64,000 nucleotides of DNA, taken from positions 1,736,001-1,800,000 of the forward strand of contig NZ_CP004393.1 in the NCBI RefSeq assembly GCF_000819565.1, written 5' to 3'. The position numbers and the translations under genes were made by a program. Of this stretch, positions 19,085-28,680 are shown piece after piece. The notes under the pieces were generated by a model, which was not told the DNA's origin, ran no database searches, and saw nothing but the letters and a program-made list of their open reading frames with translations. The first letter of the stretch is position 1. The number at the start of each line of letters is the position of its first letter. This DNA comes from Celeribacter indicus. GTDB taxonomy: Bacteria; Pseudomonadota; Alphaproteobacteria; Rhodobacterales; Rhodobacteraceae.

Positions 19085-20308
19085 ATGGACGGGCAGGACG
19101 CAGCTCGGGTCAGGCGACGGCGGGTGTTCTACATTCCCGGATACGATCCGGTGCCGCCGCGCCGTTATCGCGAACTCTATCGCAAGGAAGGGGCGGAACA
19201 GGCGCGGATCTCCGGCTATTCGCTCGCCATCGCGCCCAGACAGGGCGGCAATTTCGGCTGGACGGTCGAGGCGGAGATCGACGGCGCGACGACCCGGACG
19301 GAGATCGACGTGCTGGTCTGGTCCGACATCGTGCGGGACAGCATGGAGGGCGGCGTCCTGCGCAGCTATCTGGTCCTGATCCGCACCGCCTGGATCTATC
19401 TCTCCACCGGCGTGCTGTTCCGGCTGATGCGGCTGAGGCGCGGGCCGGTGCTCGCGGCGCTCTACCCGGTCGGAATGCTGCTCGGCCAGTTGCTCGTGGC
19501 GCTGGGGGCCGGGGCGCTGCTCTATGCGCTGCTGCTGCAACTTGCGGGCGGGACGGCTGCGCGGCTGGCCTGGCTGGTGCCGGCGGTGGCGGTGACGCTT
19601 CTGCTCCTGCACGGGTTCAGGAAGCTCGACGGCAGGTTCTTTGCCTATTACCTGATGCACGACTACGGTTTCTCGGCCCGCTGGTGCGGCGCCGATCCGC
19701 CGCCGCTCGTGCCGCGCATGGCGGCCTTCCGCGCGGAGATTTCCGCCGCGCTGAAGGAGGACTGGGACGAGGTTCTGGTCATCGGCCACAGTTCGGGCGC
19801 GCATCTCGGCATCCAGATCCTCGCGGAGATCGTGCGGCGGGAAGAGGTGCGGCCGGAGGGGCCGGAGCTGTCCTTCCTCACGCTCGGGCAGGTCGTGCCG
19901 ATGGTTTCCTTCCTGCCGGAGGCGAAGACGCTGCGCCGCGACCTCGCGCAGCTTTCGGCGGCGCGCGACCTGTTCTGGCTCGACGTGACCGCGCCGGGGG
20001 ATCCGTGCTGCTTCGCGCTCTGCGATCCGGCTAAGGTGACGGGCGTCGCCCCCGACGACCAGGTCTGGCCGCTGGTGATTTCCGCGGCCTTCCGCCAGAC
20101 GCTGAGCCCGGAGAAACAGGCGCAGCTCCGGCGGCGCTTCTTCCGCCTGCATTTCCAGTATCTCTGTGCCTTCGACCGGCCGGGAGAGTACGATTATTTC
20201 CGCATCACCGCGGGCGGTCAGAGCCTGCGCGCCCGTTACGGCACCCACGAGCCGAGCCCCGGCCGGATCGACATTCCGGCCAGCGGATATACGAGCGTGG
20301 CGCAATGA
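19085..20308 (+). CDS. Membrane protein with alpha/beta-hydrolase-like motif
   Basis: 407 aa, not recognised by name. Its N-terminus (RRRVFYIPGYDPVPPRRYRELYRKE) resembles the oxyanion-loop start of a hydrolase. Two hydrophobic helices lie near 130-185. The segment VLVIGHSSGAHLGIQIL near 240 gives a GxSxG nucleophile elbow. A serine hydrolase or esterase acting at the membrane face is plausible; substrate unknown. Its stop overlaps the start of the P450 gene (ATGA, 20305-20308), so the two products are made in concert. Confidence 0.6.
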   Translation: MDGQDAARVRRRRVFYIPGYDPVPPRRYRELYRKEGAEQARISGYSLAIAPRQGGNFGWTVEAEIDGATTRTEIDVLVWSDIVRDSMEGGVLRSYLVLIRTAWIYLSTGVLFRLMRLRRGPVLAALYPVGMLLGQLLVALGAGALLYALLLQLAGGTAARLAWLVPAVAVTLLLLHGFRKLDGRFFAYYLMHDYGFSARWCGADPPPLVPRMAAFRAEISAALKEDWDEVLVIGHSSGAHLGIQILAEIVRREEVRPEGPELSFLTLGQVVPMVSFLPEAKTLRRDLAQLSAARDLFWLDVTAPGDPCCFALCDPAKVTGVAPDDQVWPLVISAAFRQTLSPEKQAQLRRRFFRLHFQYLCAFDRPGEYDYFRITAGGQSLRARYGTHEPSPGRIDIPASGYTSVAQ

Positions 20309-21681
20309 CGGAGGCGGGACCGGATGCGGGCATGCCGCCCCGGCCGGCGTCGCGGCCGGAGAAGACGAGCCTGCGCACCTATCTGAAGCTGTTCCGGCGC
20401 GATATCCTCTCGGCCCAGCCGGACAAGCTCTACGGCGCGTGGATGGCGGAATACCGCACGCCCTTCTTCCGTTCCTATCTCGTCAACCAGCCGGCGCTCG
20501 TGAAGACGGTGCTGAACGAACGGCCGATGGATTTTCCCAAATCCGCGCGTATCGCGGAGGGGCTGCGGCCGCTTCTGGGGGAGAGCGTGTTCCTGACCAA
20601 TGGCGAGACCTGGCTCCGGCAGAGGCGGATCATCGACCCGGCCTTCGAGGGCGGGCGGCTGAAGGACACCTTTCCCGCGATGCTCGCGGCGGGGCGTGAG
20701 ATGGTCGCGCGGCTCGGAGCGGAGGAGGGGGATTTCGACGTCGAGCCGCATGCCTCCCATGGGGCGGCGGACGTGATCTTCCGCACGCTGTTCTCGATCC
20801 CGATCACCCATCACACGGCGCGCGCCGTCTTCGACGAGTTCCAGAGCTACCAGCGCGCCCAGCCGATCCTCAACCTCGCGGCCTTCGTGCCGCTGCCGAA
20901 ATGGGTGCCGCGGTTCCATCGGCGGGCGGCGCGGAGGGGGGCGCGGGCGATCCGGCGGCTGATCACCGGTCTCACGGCGGAGCGCATGGCCGCGATCCGG
21001 GCGGGAACGGCGCCGGACGATCTCGCGACCAAGATCATGACGACGACCGATCCGGTGACCGGCGCGCGGTTCAGCACGGAGGAAATGGTCGACCAGGTGG
21101 CGATCTTCTTCCTCGCGGGGCACGAGACCTCGGCTACCGCGCTCGGCTGGGCGCTCTGGCTGCTCGCCGCCTATCCCGAGGTGCAGGAGCGCGTTGCCGC
21201 GGAGGCCGCGACGCTGCCCGAGGTGCCGGAATTTTCCGACCTGTCGAAGCTGCGTTTCACCAAGGACGTGTTCCGCGAGACGCTGCGGCTCTATCCGCCG
21301 GTCCCGATGATGGTGCGCGAGGCGGCCTGTCCGGTGCGGTTTCGCGCCCGCGACGTGCCGAAAGGGGCGCAGATCGTGCTGTCGCCCTGGCATCTCGGAC
21401 GGCACCGGCATCTGTGGGAGCGGCCGGACGCCTTCGACCCGGACCGTTTCGCGACGGCGAACGGGCGGCAATGTCTGCGCGATGCGTTCATCCCCTTTTC
21501 CGCCGGGCCGCGGGTCTGCACCGGAGCGGGATTCGCGATGGTCGAGGGGCCGCTCTTCCTCGCCCTCATCCTGCGCGCCTTCCGCATCGAGACGGTGGAG
21601 GGGCGGCGGCCGGTGCCCGTCGCCCATCTCACCGTGCGCTCGCGGGACGGGATCTGGCTGCGCCTTGCGCCGCGCGGCTGA
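20305..21681 (+). CDS. Cytochrome P450
   Basis: 458 aa. The I-helix oxygen-binding motif is LAGHETSATALGW (about residue 271). The K-helix ExxR is in ETLRLYPPVP. The heme-ligating Cys is in FSAGPRVCTGAGFAMVEG (about 400). It is a monooxygenase needing external electron transfer proteins, none of which are adjacent. Coupled by a 4-bp overlap to the hydrolase-like membrane protein upstream, suggesting that one handles the other's product (inference). Confidence 0.95.
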   Translation: MTEAGPDAGMPPRPASRPEKTSLRTYLKLFRRDILSAQPDKLYGAWMAEYRTPFFRSYLVNQPALVKTVLNERPMDFPKSARIAEGLRPLLGESVFLTNGETWLRQRRIIDPAFEGGRLKDTFPAMLAAGREMVARLGAEEGDFDVEPHASHGAADVIFRTLFSIPITHHTARAVFDEFQSYQRAQPILNLAAFVPLPKWVPRFHRRAARRGARAIRRLITGLTAERMAAIRAGTAPDDLATKIMTTTDPVTGARFSTEEMVDQVAIFFLAGHETSATALGWALWLLAAYPEVQERVAAEAATLPEVPEFSDLSKLRFTKDVFRETLRLYPPVPMMVREAACPVRFRARDVPKGAQIVLSPWHLGRHRHLWERPDAFDPDRFATANGRQCLRDAFIPFSAGPRVCTGAGFAMVEGPLFLALILRAFRIETVEGRRPVPVAHLTVRSRDGIWLRLAPRG

Positions 21682-21742
21682 GGGGTGGCGGGCGGAAAGA
21701 CGCGGGCGGGCGCGCCGGGGGAGGAGACGGACGGACGTTCCG

Positions 21743-21819
21743 GTTTTGCGCAAACTTCGCGAATGCGGTCCCTGTCTGGTCCGGCACATCTTGAGTTGCG
21801 CAAACCGGCGTCCTACACA
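21743..21819 (+). promoter_or_regulatory. Putative cysK-operon promoter with TTGCGCAA palindromes
   Basis: A TTGAGT (21791-21796) and TACACA (21814-21819) pair has 17-bp spacing. A TTGCGCAA palindrome (21796-21803) lies across the -35 edge and spacer, and a second (TTTGCGCAAA, 21745-21754) lies about 50 bp upstream. A repressor or activator binding both is plausible; the regulator is unknown. Confidence 0.4.
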
Positions 21820-21851
21820 TTCCGGGACCGCGAGATAAAAGGACCGACAGA

Positions 21852-22898
21852 ATGCCCGCGCCTTCGCCCATCAGGAAAGACATGATCGACAGCATCGGCA
21901 ACACGCCCCTCATCCGGCTCAAGGGGCCGTCGGAGGCGACGGGCTGCGAGATCCTCGGGAAGGCCGAATTCATGAATCCCGGCCAGTCCGTGAAGGACCG
22001 CGCGGCGCTCTACATCATCCGCGACGCGATGGAGAAGGGGCTTCTGCGCGAGGGCGGCACGATCGTCGAGGGCACGGCCGGGAACACCGGCATCGGGCTC
22101 GCCCTCGTGGGCGCCGCGCTCGGCTTCCGCACGGTGATCGTCATTCCCGAGACCCAGTCGCAGGAAAAGAAGGACATGATCCGGCTCGCCGGTGCCGAGC
22201 TCGTGCAGGTGCCTGCGGCGCCCTACAGGAATCCGAACAACTACGTGCGCTATTCCGGGCGGCTTGCGGAGGCGCTCGCGCGGATCGAGCCGCGCGGCGC
22301 GATCTGGGCCAACCAGTTCGACAACGTGGCGAACCGCCAGGCCCATATCGAGACGACCGGCCCGGAGATCTGGGACCAGACCGACGGCAAGGTGGACGGG
22401 TTCATCTGCGCGGTCGGGTCCGGCGGGACGCTCGCGGGGGTGGGCATGGCGCTTCAGCCCAGGGGGGTGAAGATCGGCATCGCCGATCCGATGGGCGCCG
22501 CGCTCTACAGCTATTACACCACGGGCGAGCTCAAGTCCGAGGGGGATTCGATCACCGAGGGGATCGGACAGGGGCGGATCACCGCCAATCTCGAGGGCTT
22601 CACCCCCGATTTCGCCTGCCAGATCCCGGACGAGGAGGCGCTTCCCGTCGTCTTCGACCTGCTCGCCGACGAGGGGCTGTGCCTTGGCGGGTCGACCGGC
22701 ATCAATGTCGCCGGCGCGATGCGCATGGCGCGGGAGATGGGGCCGGGGCACACCATCGTCACGGTGTTGTGCGATTACGGCACGCGCTATCAGTCGAAAC
22801 TGTTCAACCCCGAGTTCCTGAAGGAAAAGGGCCTGCCCGTGCCGGACTGGCTGGACCGTGGACCGCGGCCGCTGCCTGACGTATACGAAGAGGCATGA
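21852..22898 (+). CDS. cysK: Cysteine synthase (O-acetylserine sulfhydrylase family)
   Basis: 348 aa, fold-type II PLP enzyme. The PLP lysine is in FMNPGQSVKDRAAL (about residue 47). The phosphate-binding loop is GTAGNTGIG. Family members make cysteine from O-acetylserine and sulfide. The C-terminal ~35 residues (SKLFNPEFLKEKGLPVPDW and beyond) are longer than in E. coli CysK. The gene leads an operon: its stop overlaps the MscS-type gene (ATGA at 22895-22898). Confidence 0.9.
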   Translation: MPAPSPIRKDMIDSIGNTPLIRLKGPSEATGCEILGKAEFMNPGQSVKDRAALYIIRDAMEKGLLREGGTIVEGTAGNTGIGLALVGAALGFRTVIVIPETQSQEKKDMIRLAGAELVQVPAAPYRNPNNYVRYSGRLAEALARIEPRGAIWANQFDNVANRQAHIETTGPEIWDQTDGKVDGFICAVGSGGTLAGVGMALQPRGVKIGIADPMGAALYSYYTTGELKSEGDSITEGIGQGRITANLEGFTPDFACQIPDEEALPVVFDLLADEGLCLGGSTGINVAGAMRMAREMGPGHTIVTVLCDYGTRYQSKLFNPEFLKEKGLPVPDWLDRGPRPLPDVYEEA

Positions 22899-25357
22899 TC
22901 CGACACCTTCTGGCCCGTCTTGTCCTGATCCTTTGCCTCTGCCTGCCGCTTTCGCTGAGCGCGCAGGGCGAGGGGGGGCCGGATTATGCGGGCTGGGAGA
23001 GCTTTGCCGAGGCGGCCGAGGACCGGATCGACGACCGGAACACGGAGAATGCCGATCTCGAGGCGATCCGCGCGGAACTGGTCGAATGGCGGCTGTCCTT
23101 CGAACAGGCGCAGACCGCGAATGCCTCGCGCATCCAGACGCTCGAGGCGCAGATGGAGGCGCTCGGCCCCGCCCCCGAGGATGGGACGGTCGAGCCGCGC
23201 GACGTCGCGGAGCGTCGGAGCGCGCTCCGCCGGCAGATCGAATCCGCCAGGGCCCCGGTGCGCAGCGCCGAGGAGGCCTATACCCGCGCGGACGGGCTGA
23301 TCGGGGAAATCGACGGCACGCTGCTCGACCGGCAGGCCGACGCGCTGACCGAACTCGGGCCGAGCCCGCTCAACCCGACGCTCTGGCCGGAGGCGGCACG
23401 GGCGCTGGCCGACAGCGCGGTGGCGGCCTGGACCACGATCTCCGACAATCTCGCCTCGCCCGAGAATCGCGCGACGCTGCGGGCCAATGCGGTGACGATC
23501 CTGATCTATCTCGTGGTGGCGCTGGTGCTGGTGGCGCGCGGCCCGCGCTGGTCGGACCGGATGACGGAATGGGTGCGCCGCCGCGTCTCCGGCGAGGCGG
23601 GCAAGGGTGTGACCGGGTTTCTCGCCTCCCTGGGCGAGATCGTCGTGCCGCTCGCCGGTCTGGTGGCGCTGCTGCTCGCGGCGCGGGTCTCCGGCCTGCT
23701 GGGCGACCGCGCCCTCGTCGCCGTCGCCGCGATCCCGCAGATCGGGCTGATCTATCTGTTCTGGCGCTGGATCGCGGGGCGGCTGTTCTATCCGACCGGG
23801 GCGGGAGAGCCGATCCTCGACCTCGGCTCGGTGCGGCGGCGCGAGGCGACGATGATGGGGGCGCTCGCCGGGACGATGTCGGTGTTCGACGGCAGGCTGA
23901 GCGCGCTGGCGGAGATCGACGGCTATTCCACCGCGACCGTCGCCGTGCTGAGCTTTCCGCTCGTCGCCATCGCCGCCGGGGCCCTGTTCCGCCTCGCCCG
24001 CATCCTCGCCCCCGCGACGCCGCCGGCGGACGGGGCGATCCAGGGCGAGATGGCCGAGGATCACAACTTTGCCTATCTCGTCCTGAGGACGATCACCCGC
24101 ATCGTGCTCGTCGCCTCCGTCGTCGCGGTGGTTCTCGCGGCGGCGGGCTACATGACCGCGGCGAAGGCCATCGTCTTCCCGCTGCTGCGCTCGCTCGGGC
24201 TGCTCGGCTTCGTGGCGGTCCTGTCGCGGCTGGGCTACGATCTCTATGCGCTGGTGACGCGCCGGCCGGACGGGGCGCGGGACGCGCTCGTGCCGGTGCT
24301 GCTGTCCTTCTGCATCGTGACCGCCTCCATCCCCTTCTTCCTGCTGATCTGGGGCGTGCGCGAGGACCAGCTCTTCGAGCTCTGGGCGACGCTGCGCGCC
24401 GGCGTGACGCTGGGCGGGGTGAAGATCTCCCCCAGCAACTTCTTCACCTTCGTCCTCGTCTTCGCCATCGGCCTCGGCATCACGCGGCTGTTCAAGACCG
24501 GACTGCGCAGCACGGTCCTGCCGAAGACGAAGATCGACAAGGGCGGCCAGAATGCCATCGTCGCCGGGGCGGGGTATGTCGGGATCTTCCTTGCCGCCAT
24601 CGTCGCCATCGTGGCCGCCGGCATCGATCTTTCCGCGCTTGCCATCGTCGCCGGCGCGCTTTCCGTCGGGATCGGCTTCGGCCTCCAGAACATCGTGCAG
24701 AACTTCGTCTCCGGCATCATCCTGCTGATCGAGCGCCCGATCTCGGAGGGCGACTGGATCGACGTCGGCAACGGCCAGATGGGTTTCGTGCGCGACATAT
24801 CGGTGCGCTCCACGCGGGTCGAGACCTTCGACAAGACCGACCTGATCGTGCCGAATGCCGACCTCATCTCCAACCAGGTGACGAATTACACGCGCGGCAA
24901 CCTGATCGGCCGGGTGATCGTGCCGGTCGGCGTGGCCTATGGCACCGACACGCGCAAGGTCGAGCGCATCCTGCGCGAGATCGCCGAGGACCAGCCCATG
25001 GTGTCGATGAACCCGGCGCCGCAGGTCCTGTTCATGAGTTTCGGGGCCGATGCGCTGGAATTCGAGATCCGGGCGATCCTGCGCGACGTGACCTTCGTTC
25101 TCGCGGTGAAGAACGACATCAACCATGCCATCGCGCAGCGCTTTGCCGAGGAGGGGATCGAGATCCCCTTCGCGCAGCGCGACATCTGGCTGCGCAACCC
25201 GGAGGCGCTGGGCGGCCGCGGTACGGAGCCCGTGCCGGAGGTGCCCGCGGTGCCGCCCTCGCAGGCCGCGACCGTGTCGCAGAGCGACCGCCTCGGCGCG
25301 ATCGGGCCGGAGGACATGCCCGACGGGGGCGCAGGCGACGAGGGGGAGACGACATGA
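22895..25357 (+). CDS. DUF3772 / MscS-family mechanosensitive channel
   Basis: 820 aa. A signal peptide precedes a periplasmic DUF3772 region (about 25-150) with heptad-like charged segments. About eleven membrane helices follow. The last helix and beta domain (GALSVGIGFGLQNIVQNFVSG) are the MscS pore signature, with GDWIDVGNGQMGFV in the beta domain. These large MscS relatives release solutes on hypo-osmotic shock. The tail is Pro/Gly-rich. It is coupled by 4-bp overlaps to cysK upstream and to the AlaX gene downstream. Confidence 0.92.
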   Translation: MIRHLLARLVLILCLCLPLSLSAQGEGGPDYAGWESFAEAAEDRIDDRNTENADLEAIRAELVEWRLSFEQAQTANASRIQTLEAQMEALGPAPEDGTVEPRDVAERRSALRRQIESARAPVRSAEEAYTRADGLIGEIDGTLLDRQADALTELGPSPLNPTLWPEAARALADSAVAAWTTISDNLASPENRATLRANAVTILIYLVVALVLVARGPRWSDRMTEWVRRRVSGEAGKGVTGFLASLGEIVVPLAGLVALLLAARVSGLLGDRALVAVAAIPQIGLIYLFWRWIAGRLFYPTGAGEPILDLGSVRRREATMMGALAGTMSVFDGRLSALAEIDGYSTATVAVLSFPLVAIAAGALFRLARILAPATPPADGAIQGEMAEDHNFAYLVLRTITRIVLVASVVAVVLAAAGYMTAAKAIVFPLLRSLGLLGFVAVLSRLGYDLYALVTRRPDGARDALVPVLLSFCIVTASIPFFLLIWGVREDQLFELWATLRAGVTLGGVKISPSNFFTFVLVFAIGLGITRLFKTGLRSTVLPKTKIDKGGQNAIVAGAGYVGIFLAAIVAIVAAGIDLSALAIVAGALSVGIGFGLQNIVQNFVSGIILLIERPISEGDWIDVGNGQMGFVRDISVRSTRVETFDKTDLIVPNADLISNQVTNYTRGNLIGRVIVPVGVAYGTDTRKVERILREIAEDQPMVSMNPAPQVLFMSFGADALEFEIRAILRDVTFVLAVKNDINHAIAQRFAEEGIEIPFAQRDIWLRNPEALGGRGTEPVPEVPAVPPSQAATVSQSDRLGAIGPEDMPDGGAGDEGETT

Positions 25358-26070
25358 CCGAACCGCTGTTCCACGCCGATGCCTATCTCCAGGAGGCCGG
25401 GGGCGAGGTGCGCCGGCTGACGCCCGAGGGCGGCATCGTGCTCGACCGCAGCCTGTTCTATCCGACCGGCGGCGGCCAGCCCGGCGACAGCGGCTGGCTC
25501 GACTGGGCCGGCGGCAGCCTCGCCGTCGCGACGACGGTGAAGGGGGAGGGCGGGGAGATCGTGCTCCTGCCTGCCGTTCCCGCCGCCCTGCCGCCTGTGG
25601 GGACGCGGGTGCGCCAGCGTCTCGACTGGCTCCGCCGCCATCGCCACATGCGGGTGCACACCGCGCTGCACCTGCTCTGCGCGGTGATCCCGCTGCCGGT
25701 GACGGGTGGGGCGATCGGCGCGGAGAAGGGGCGGCTGGATTTCCGCATGCCCGAACCGCCCGCGGATCCCGCCGCGATCGAGGCGGCGCTGGGCGCGCTG
25801 ATCGAGCGGGATCTCGTCGTGCGCGAGGACTGGATCGACGAGGCGGGCCTCGACGCCAATCCCGCGCTGGTGCGGACGCTCTCGGTCGGTCCGCCGCGGG
25901 GGCAGGGGAAGATCCGCCTCGTGCGGATCGGCGAGGGGGCGGATCAGGTCGACCTGCAACCCTGCGGCGGCACCCATGTCGCGCGCCTCTCGGAGATCGG
26001 CCGCCTGCGCCTTGGCCGGATCGAGAACAAGGGCCGCGACACCCGCCGCGTCACGATCTATCTGGACTGA
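25354..26070 (+). CDS. Alanyl-tRNA editing protein AlaX
   Basis: 238 aa. The zinc site of the AlaRS editing fold is visible: HxxxH in RVHTALHLLCAV (about 103-107) and CxxxH in PCGGTHVARL near 205. The protein trans-edits Ser- or Gly-tRNA(Ala). It starts inside the 3' end of the channel gene (ATGA, 25354-25357). The tRNA-Ser gene lies 129 bp downstream. Confidence 0.92.
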   Translation: MTEPLFHADAYLQEAGGEVRRLTPEGGIVLDRSLFYPTGGGQPGDSGWLDWAGGSLAVATTVKGEGGEIVLLPAVPAALPPVGTRVRQRLDWLRRHRHMRVHTALHLLCAVIPLPVTGGAIGAEKGRLDFRMPEPPADPAAIEAALGALIERDLVVREDWIDEAGLDANPALVRTLSVGPPRGQGKIRLVRIGEGADQVDLQPCGGTHVARLSEIGRLRLGRIENKGRDTRRVTIYLD

Positions 26071-26199
26071 GGTGCCTGTCCCGGAACATCCTGATTTCAG
26101 GTGATTTTCCATGGCCGGAGCGGGGTTCGCCAAAAAACATTCGCTTTCGGCCACTCCGGGGCTTGCATCCCCCGCGCGATCTCCTCTATAGACGCCGGC

Positions 26200-26289
26200 G
26201 GAGAGGTGGCCGAGTGGTCGAAGGCGCACGCCTGGAAAGTGTGTAGGCGGGGAACCGTCTCGAGGGTTCGAATCCCTTCCTCTCCGCCA
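26200..26289 (+). tRNA. tRNA-Ser (anticodon GGA)
   Basis: 90 nt with encoded CCA. The 7-bp acceptor stem is 26200-26206 with 26279-26285. The D arm, an anticodon stem CACGC/GTGTG around a CTGGAAA loop (anticodon GGA), a long variable arm typical of serine tRNAs and a T arm with GGTTCGAATCCC are all present. It reads UCC/UCU codons. The ICE abuts its 3' end. Confidence 0.97.
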
Positions 26290-26300
26290 TTTCAGACCGC
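26262..26300. other. Putative attachment-site region of the ICE
   Basis: The chromosomal synteny ends at the tRNA-Ser 3' end and the recombinase frame begins directly next to it. The crossover point cannot be fixed, because the other end of the element lies outside the window and no second copy of the tRNA 3' end was found here. Confidence 0.45.
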
Positions 26301-27909
26301 ATCTGGGCACGCCAATCGCCGCCGATTGCCGCACTTGGCCGCCCGCAAGCGTCCTCAGCAGTTCCGTTTTCGATCCCATGATGCGAATTGCGTCATCCGC
26401 CACCTCGACACGCTGCGCCAGAGCGCGGAGGTGATCCCGCCGATAGCCGCCCTCACGGTCCCGGATACGATCGCGTGCGATCTGCGAGAATTGCCGGATC
26501 ATCGCCGGGCTGACAGCGCTGTGGCCGGGGCTGTCGAGCAGCGCTTGCGCCCGGTCGGCGTCCGCCCGCGCCTGATCGCGGATGACCTTGAGGCCGGCGA
26601 TGCGCTCGGTTAGCGCCGGGTCGTCCAGATCGGCCACCCCCGCCTCGATAGCGTCATAGAGGCGCTTAAGGCGTAATTCCGATTCGGCGGCACGCCGCTG
26701 TAATTCGGCGATGTGCTGGCGGCGGCGCTCGGCCTGATCCGAGCGGCGGCCGAGCACGCTGCCAAGCAGTTTCTCGAGCCGATCGGGATCGAGCAGACGA
26801 TCCTCGATATGGCTGACAACCATGGTGTCGAGCTTGTCCATAGGGATCGCGCGGCCCTTGCAGCCGGTCTCGCCCTGTCGCGCCCGGATCGAACAGGCAT
26901 AATAACGATAGCGGCCGCTCTTGCCGGTGCGGATGGTCATCGCGCCCCCGCAATTGCCGCAATAGCAGATGCCGGTCAGCAGGGTCGGCCCGATCACGAC
27001 GCGCGCAGGCAGTTCGGTCTTGGGATTGCGGGCCTGCAAGAGCTTCTGCACCGCGTCGAAGGTTTCGCGGTCGATGATCGGCGGCACCGGCACGACGACG
27101 ATGTCATCGGCTTCCTTGTCCGACTTGTTCTTCCGCTTCTTGCCCCATTGATGCTCTCCCATATAGGTGCGCCGCGTCAGGATGCGGTGAACTTGGCCGA
27201 TCCCCCAACGGCCGCCGTCACGGGTGAAGATGCCCTTGCCGTTGAGATGCTTGACGATGGCCTTGACGCCCATCTGGCCGGAATCGCCGTCGCCTTCCAG
27301 CGCCAGGCGATAGATCAGGCGGATCGTGTCGGCGTGCAGCGGGTCGATTTCCAGCTTCTTCTTGACCTTCGCGCCGCGCTGCTCGGCCGCGACGACACGA
27401 TAACCGACCGGCGGCAGCGAACCATTCCAGAAGCCCTGGCGGGCATTTTCCTTCAAAGCACGCAGGACGTGCTTGGCGTTCTCTTTCGACTGGTATTCGT
27501 CGAACAGCGCCATGATCTGTCGCATCATGACATGCATGGGATCGTCGCCCATCTCCTGCGTGATGGAAACGAGGCGAATACCGTTCTTCGCCAGCTTCCT
27601 GACGTAGAACTCAAGCTCGAAATGATCGCGGAAGAAGCGCGAGAAGCTGTGAACTACCACCACGTCGAACGGCGCGGGCTTGGACGTTCCCGCCTCGATC
27701 ATCCGTTGGAACTCGGGGCGGCGGTCGTTGGTGGCCGAAGCGCCGGCTTCCACGAAGGTGTCGACAAGCTGATAGCCCCTTGCTTCGCACCATGCTTCTC
27801 CCTGCTTGCGCTGGTCGGGGATCGACACGTCATGTTCGGCCTGGCGGGAGGTGGAGACGCGCAGGTAGAGTGCGGCCCGCAGGGCGACATTGGGATTTTG
27901 GACATTCAT
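26290..27909 (-). CDS. Large serine recombinase (ICE integrase)
   Basis: About 540 aa to the tRNA boundary. The resolvase domain has the catalytic Ser19 in [17 protein letters not shown] and the arginine-rich SRFFRD block. The recombinase domain follows, then a zinc ribbon (CYCGNCGG near 328 with a second Cys pair near 350) and a coiled coil near 390-450. It integrates and excises the element. The frame contains no stop before the tRNA: it continues antisense through tRNA-Ser (giving the well-known RDSNPR peptide) and on to 24937. Its ATG overlaps the stop of the upstream HTH gene (ATGA). Confidence 0.88.
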
Positions 27910-28292
27910 TTGCGGGTTCCTTTCCTGCGAGGCCCGATCAGGGGCAAGACCAGTTCCACCCGATCATGAACGAGCTTGGGGACCAGTCTCAGACCCCGGC
28001 CTTTTTCCATGCGGACCAGGCCGACACTCTCCATCTTCTTGAGCGTGCGCGAGACGTTGGGCGTGGCGCGGCCGGTGAGTTGGGCCAGTTCTTCCAGCGA
28101 GTCGGGTTTCTGCTCATGGATGACGCGCAGCAGCTCCCGATTGCCTGCCGACAAAAGCCGGGCGAAGGATTCCGTGGTTGCGAACCAGACGGCTGGATCG
28201 CCGGGCTTGGGTGTTTCCTCGCCATTGGCGATCCGAAGGGTGCGGGCCTTCATTTCCTCGGGGCCGGCAATCCCGACTTTCAGCGTCGTCAT
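27906..28292 (-). CDS. Winged-helix regulator of the HVO_A0114 type
   Basis: 128 aa. The middle (about 60-105) is a winged helix: SLEELAQLTGRATPNVSRTLKKMESVGLVRM. The family is a set of MarR-like DNA-binding proteins, often antitoxin- or mobile-element-linked. It is coupled by ATGA to the recombinase gene and follows the 28313-28627 gene by 20 bp, so it probably controls or fine-tunes integrase expression (inference). Confidence 0.75.
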   Translation of the reverse strand: MTTLKVGIAGPEEMKARTLRIANGEETPKPGDPAVWFATTESFARLLSAGNRELLRVIHEQKPDSLEELAQLTGRATPNVSRTLKKMESVGLVRMEKGRGLRLVPKLVHDRVELVLPLIGPRRKGTRK

Positions 28293-28312
28293 GGCAATTC
28301 CTGTCGTTCACC

Positions 28313-28627
28313 TCATGGCCTATCCTTATCATCACGAGATAATATTTTCAAGTCATCGGGCAAATCGACCGAGCCGAACAACTCATCGAACACGTCGGCG
28401 AACCAGCGCTCGAACACCTGAATCTCGGCCTCGGTGATCGGCACGTCCTCGGGCCAGTCGTCGATGACCAGCAGCCGCTCGACATCGAAAAGATGGAGCG
28501 GGCGTCCGCGCGACGGACTGACGTGCGGCATCGGATCGTCGCTGTAGTCGTAGAGATCGTCGGGGAGCGTTTTGGGGACCGGCTGGCGTGGGCGGCCCCC
28601 GCTGCTGTGACGGCATTTCGTGGACAT
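28313..28627 (-). CDS. Hypothetical acidic protein, first gene of the integrase operon
   Basis: 104 aa, not recognised. It has a basic, Pro-rich start (to about residue 20) and an acidic helical second half (PITEAEIQVFERWFADVFDELFG). It heads the operon hypothetical-HTH-recombinase, all within 20-bp gaps or overlaps. A leader shared with the rdfS operon lies about 72 nt upstream. Partnership with the HTH protein as a toxin-antitoxin-like pair is possible but has no direct support. Confidence 0.6.
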   Translation of the reverse strand: MSTKCRHSSGGRPRQPVPKTLPDDLYDYSDDPMPHVSPSRGRPLHLFDVERLLVIDDWPEDVPITEAEIQVFERWFADVFDELFGSVDLPDDLKILSRDDKDRP

Positions 28628-28680
28628 GGAATCCTCCGTGGTTCGCGGGATTTTCTGGGGCCTGGAAGCCCCGGATCAGG

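Noticed and set aside
24937..26199. C-terminal continuation of the recombinase frame antisense to alaX and the channel gene
   Set aside because: No domain and host chromosomal sequence; kept as a finding about the missing stop but not as functional protein.
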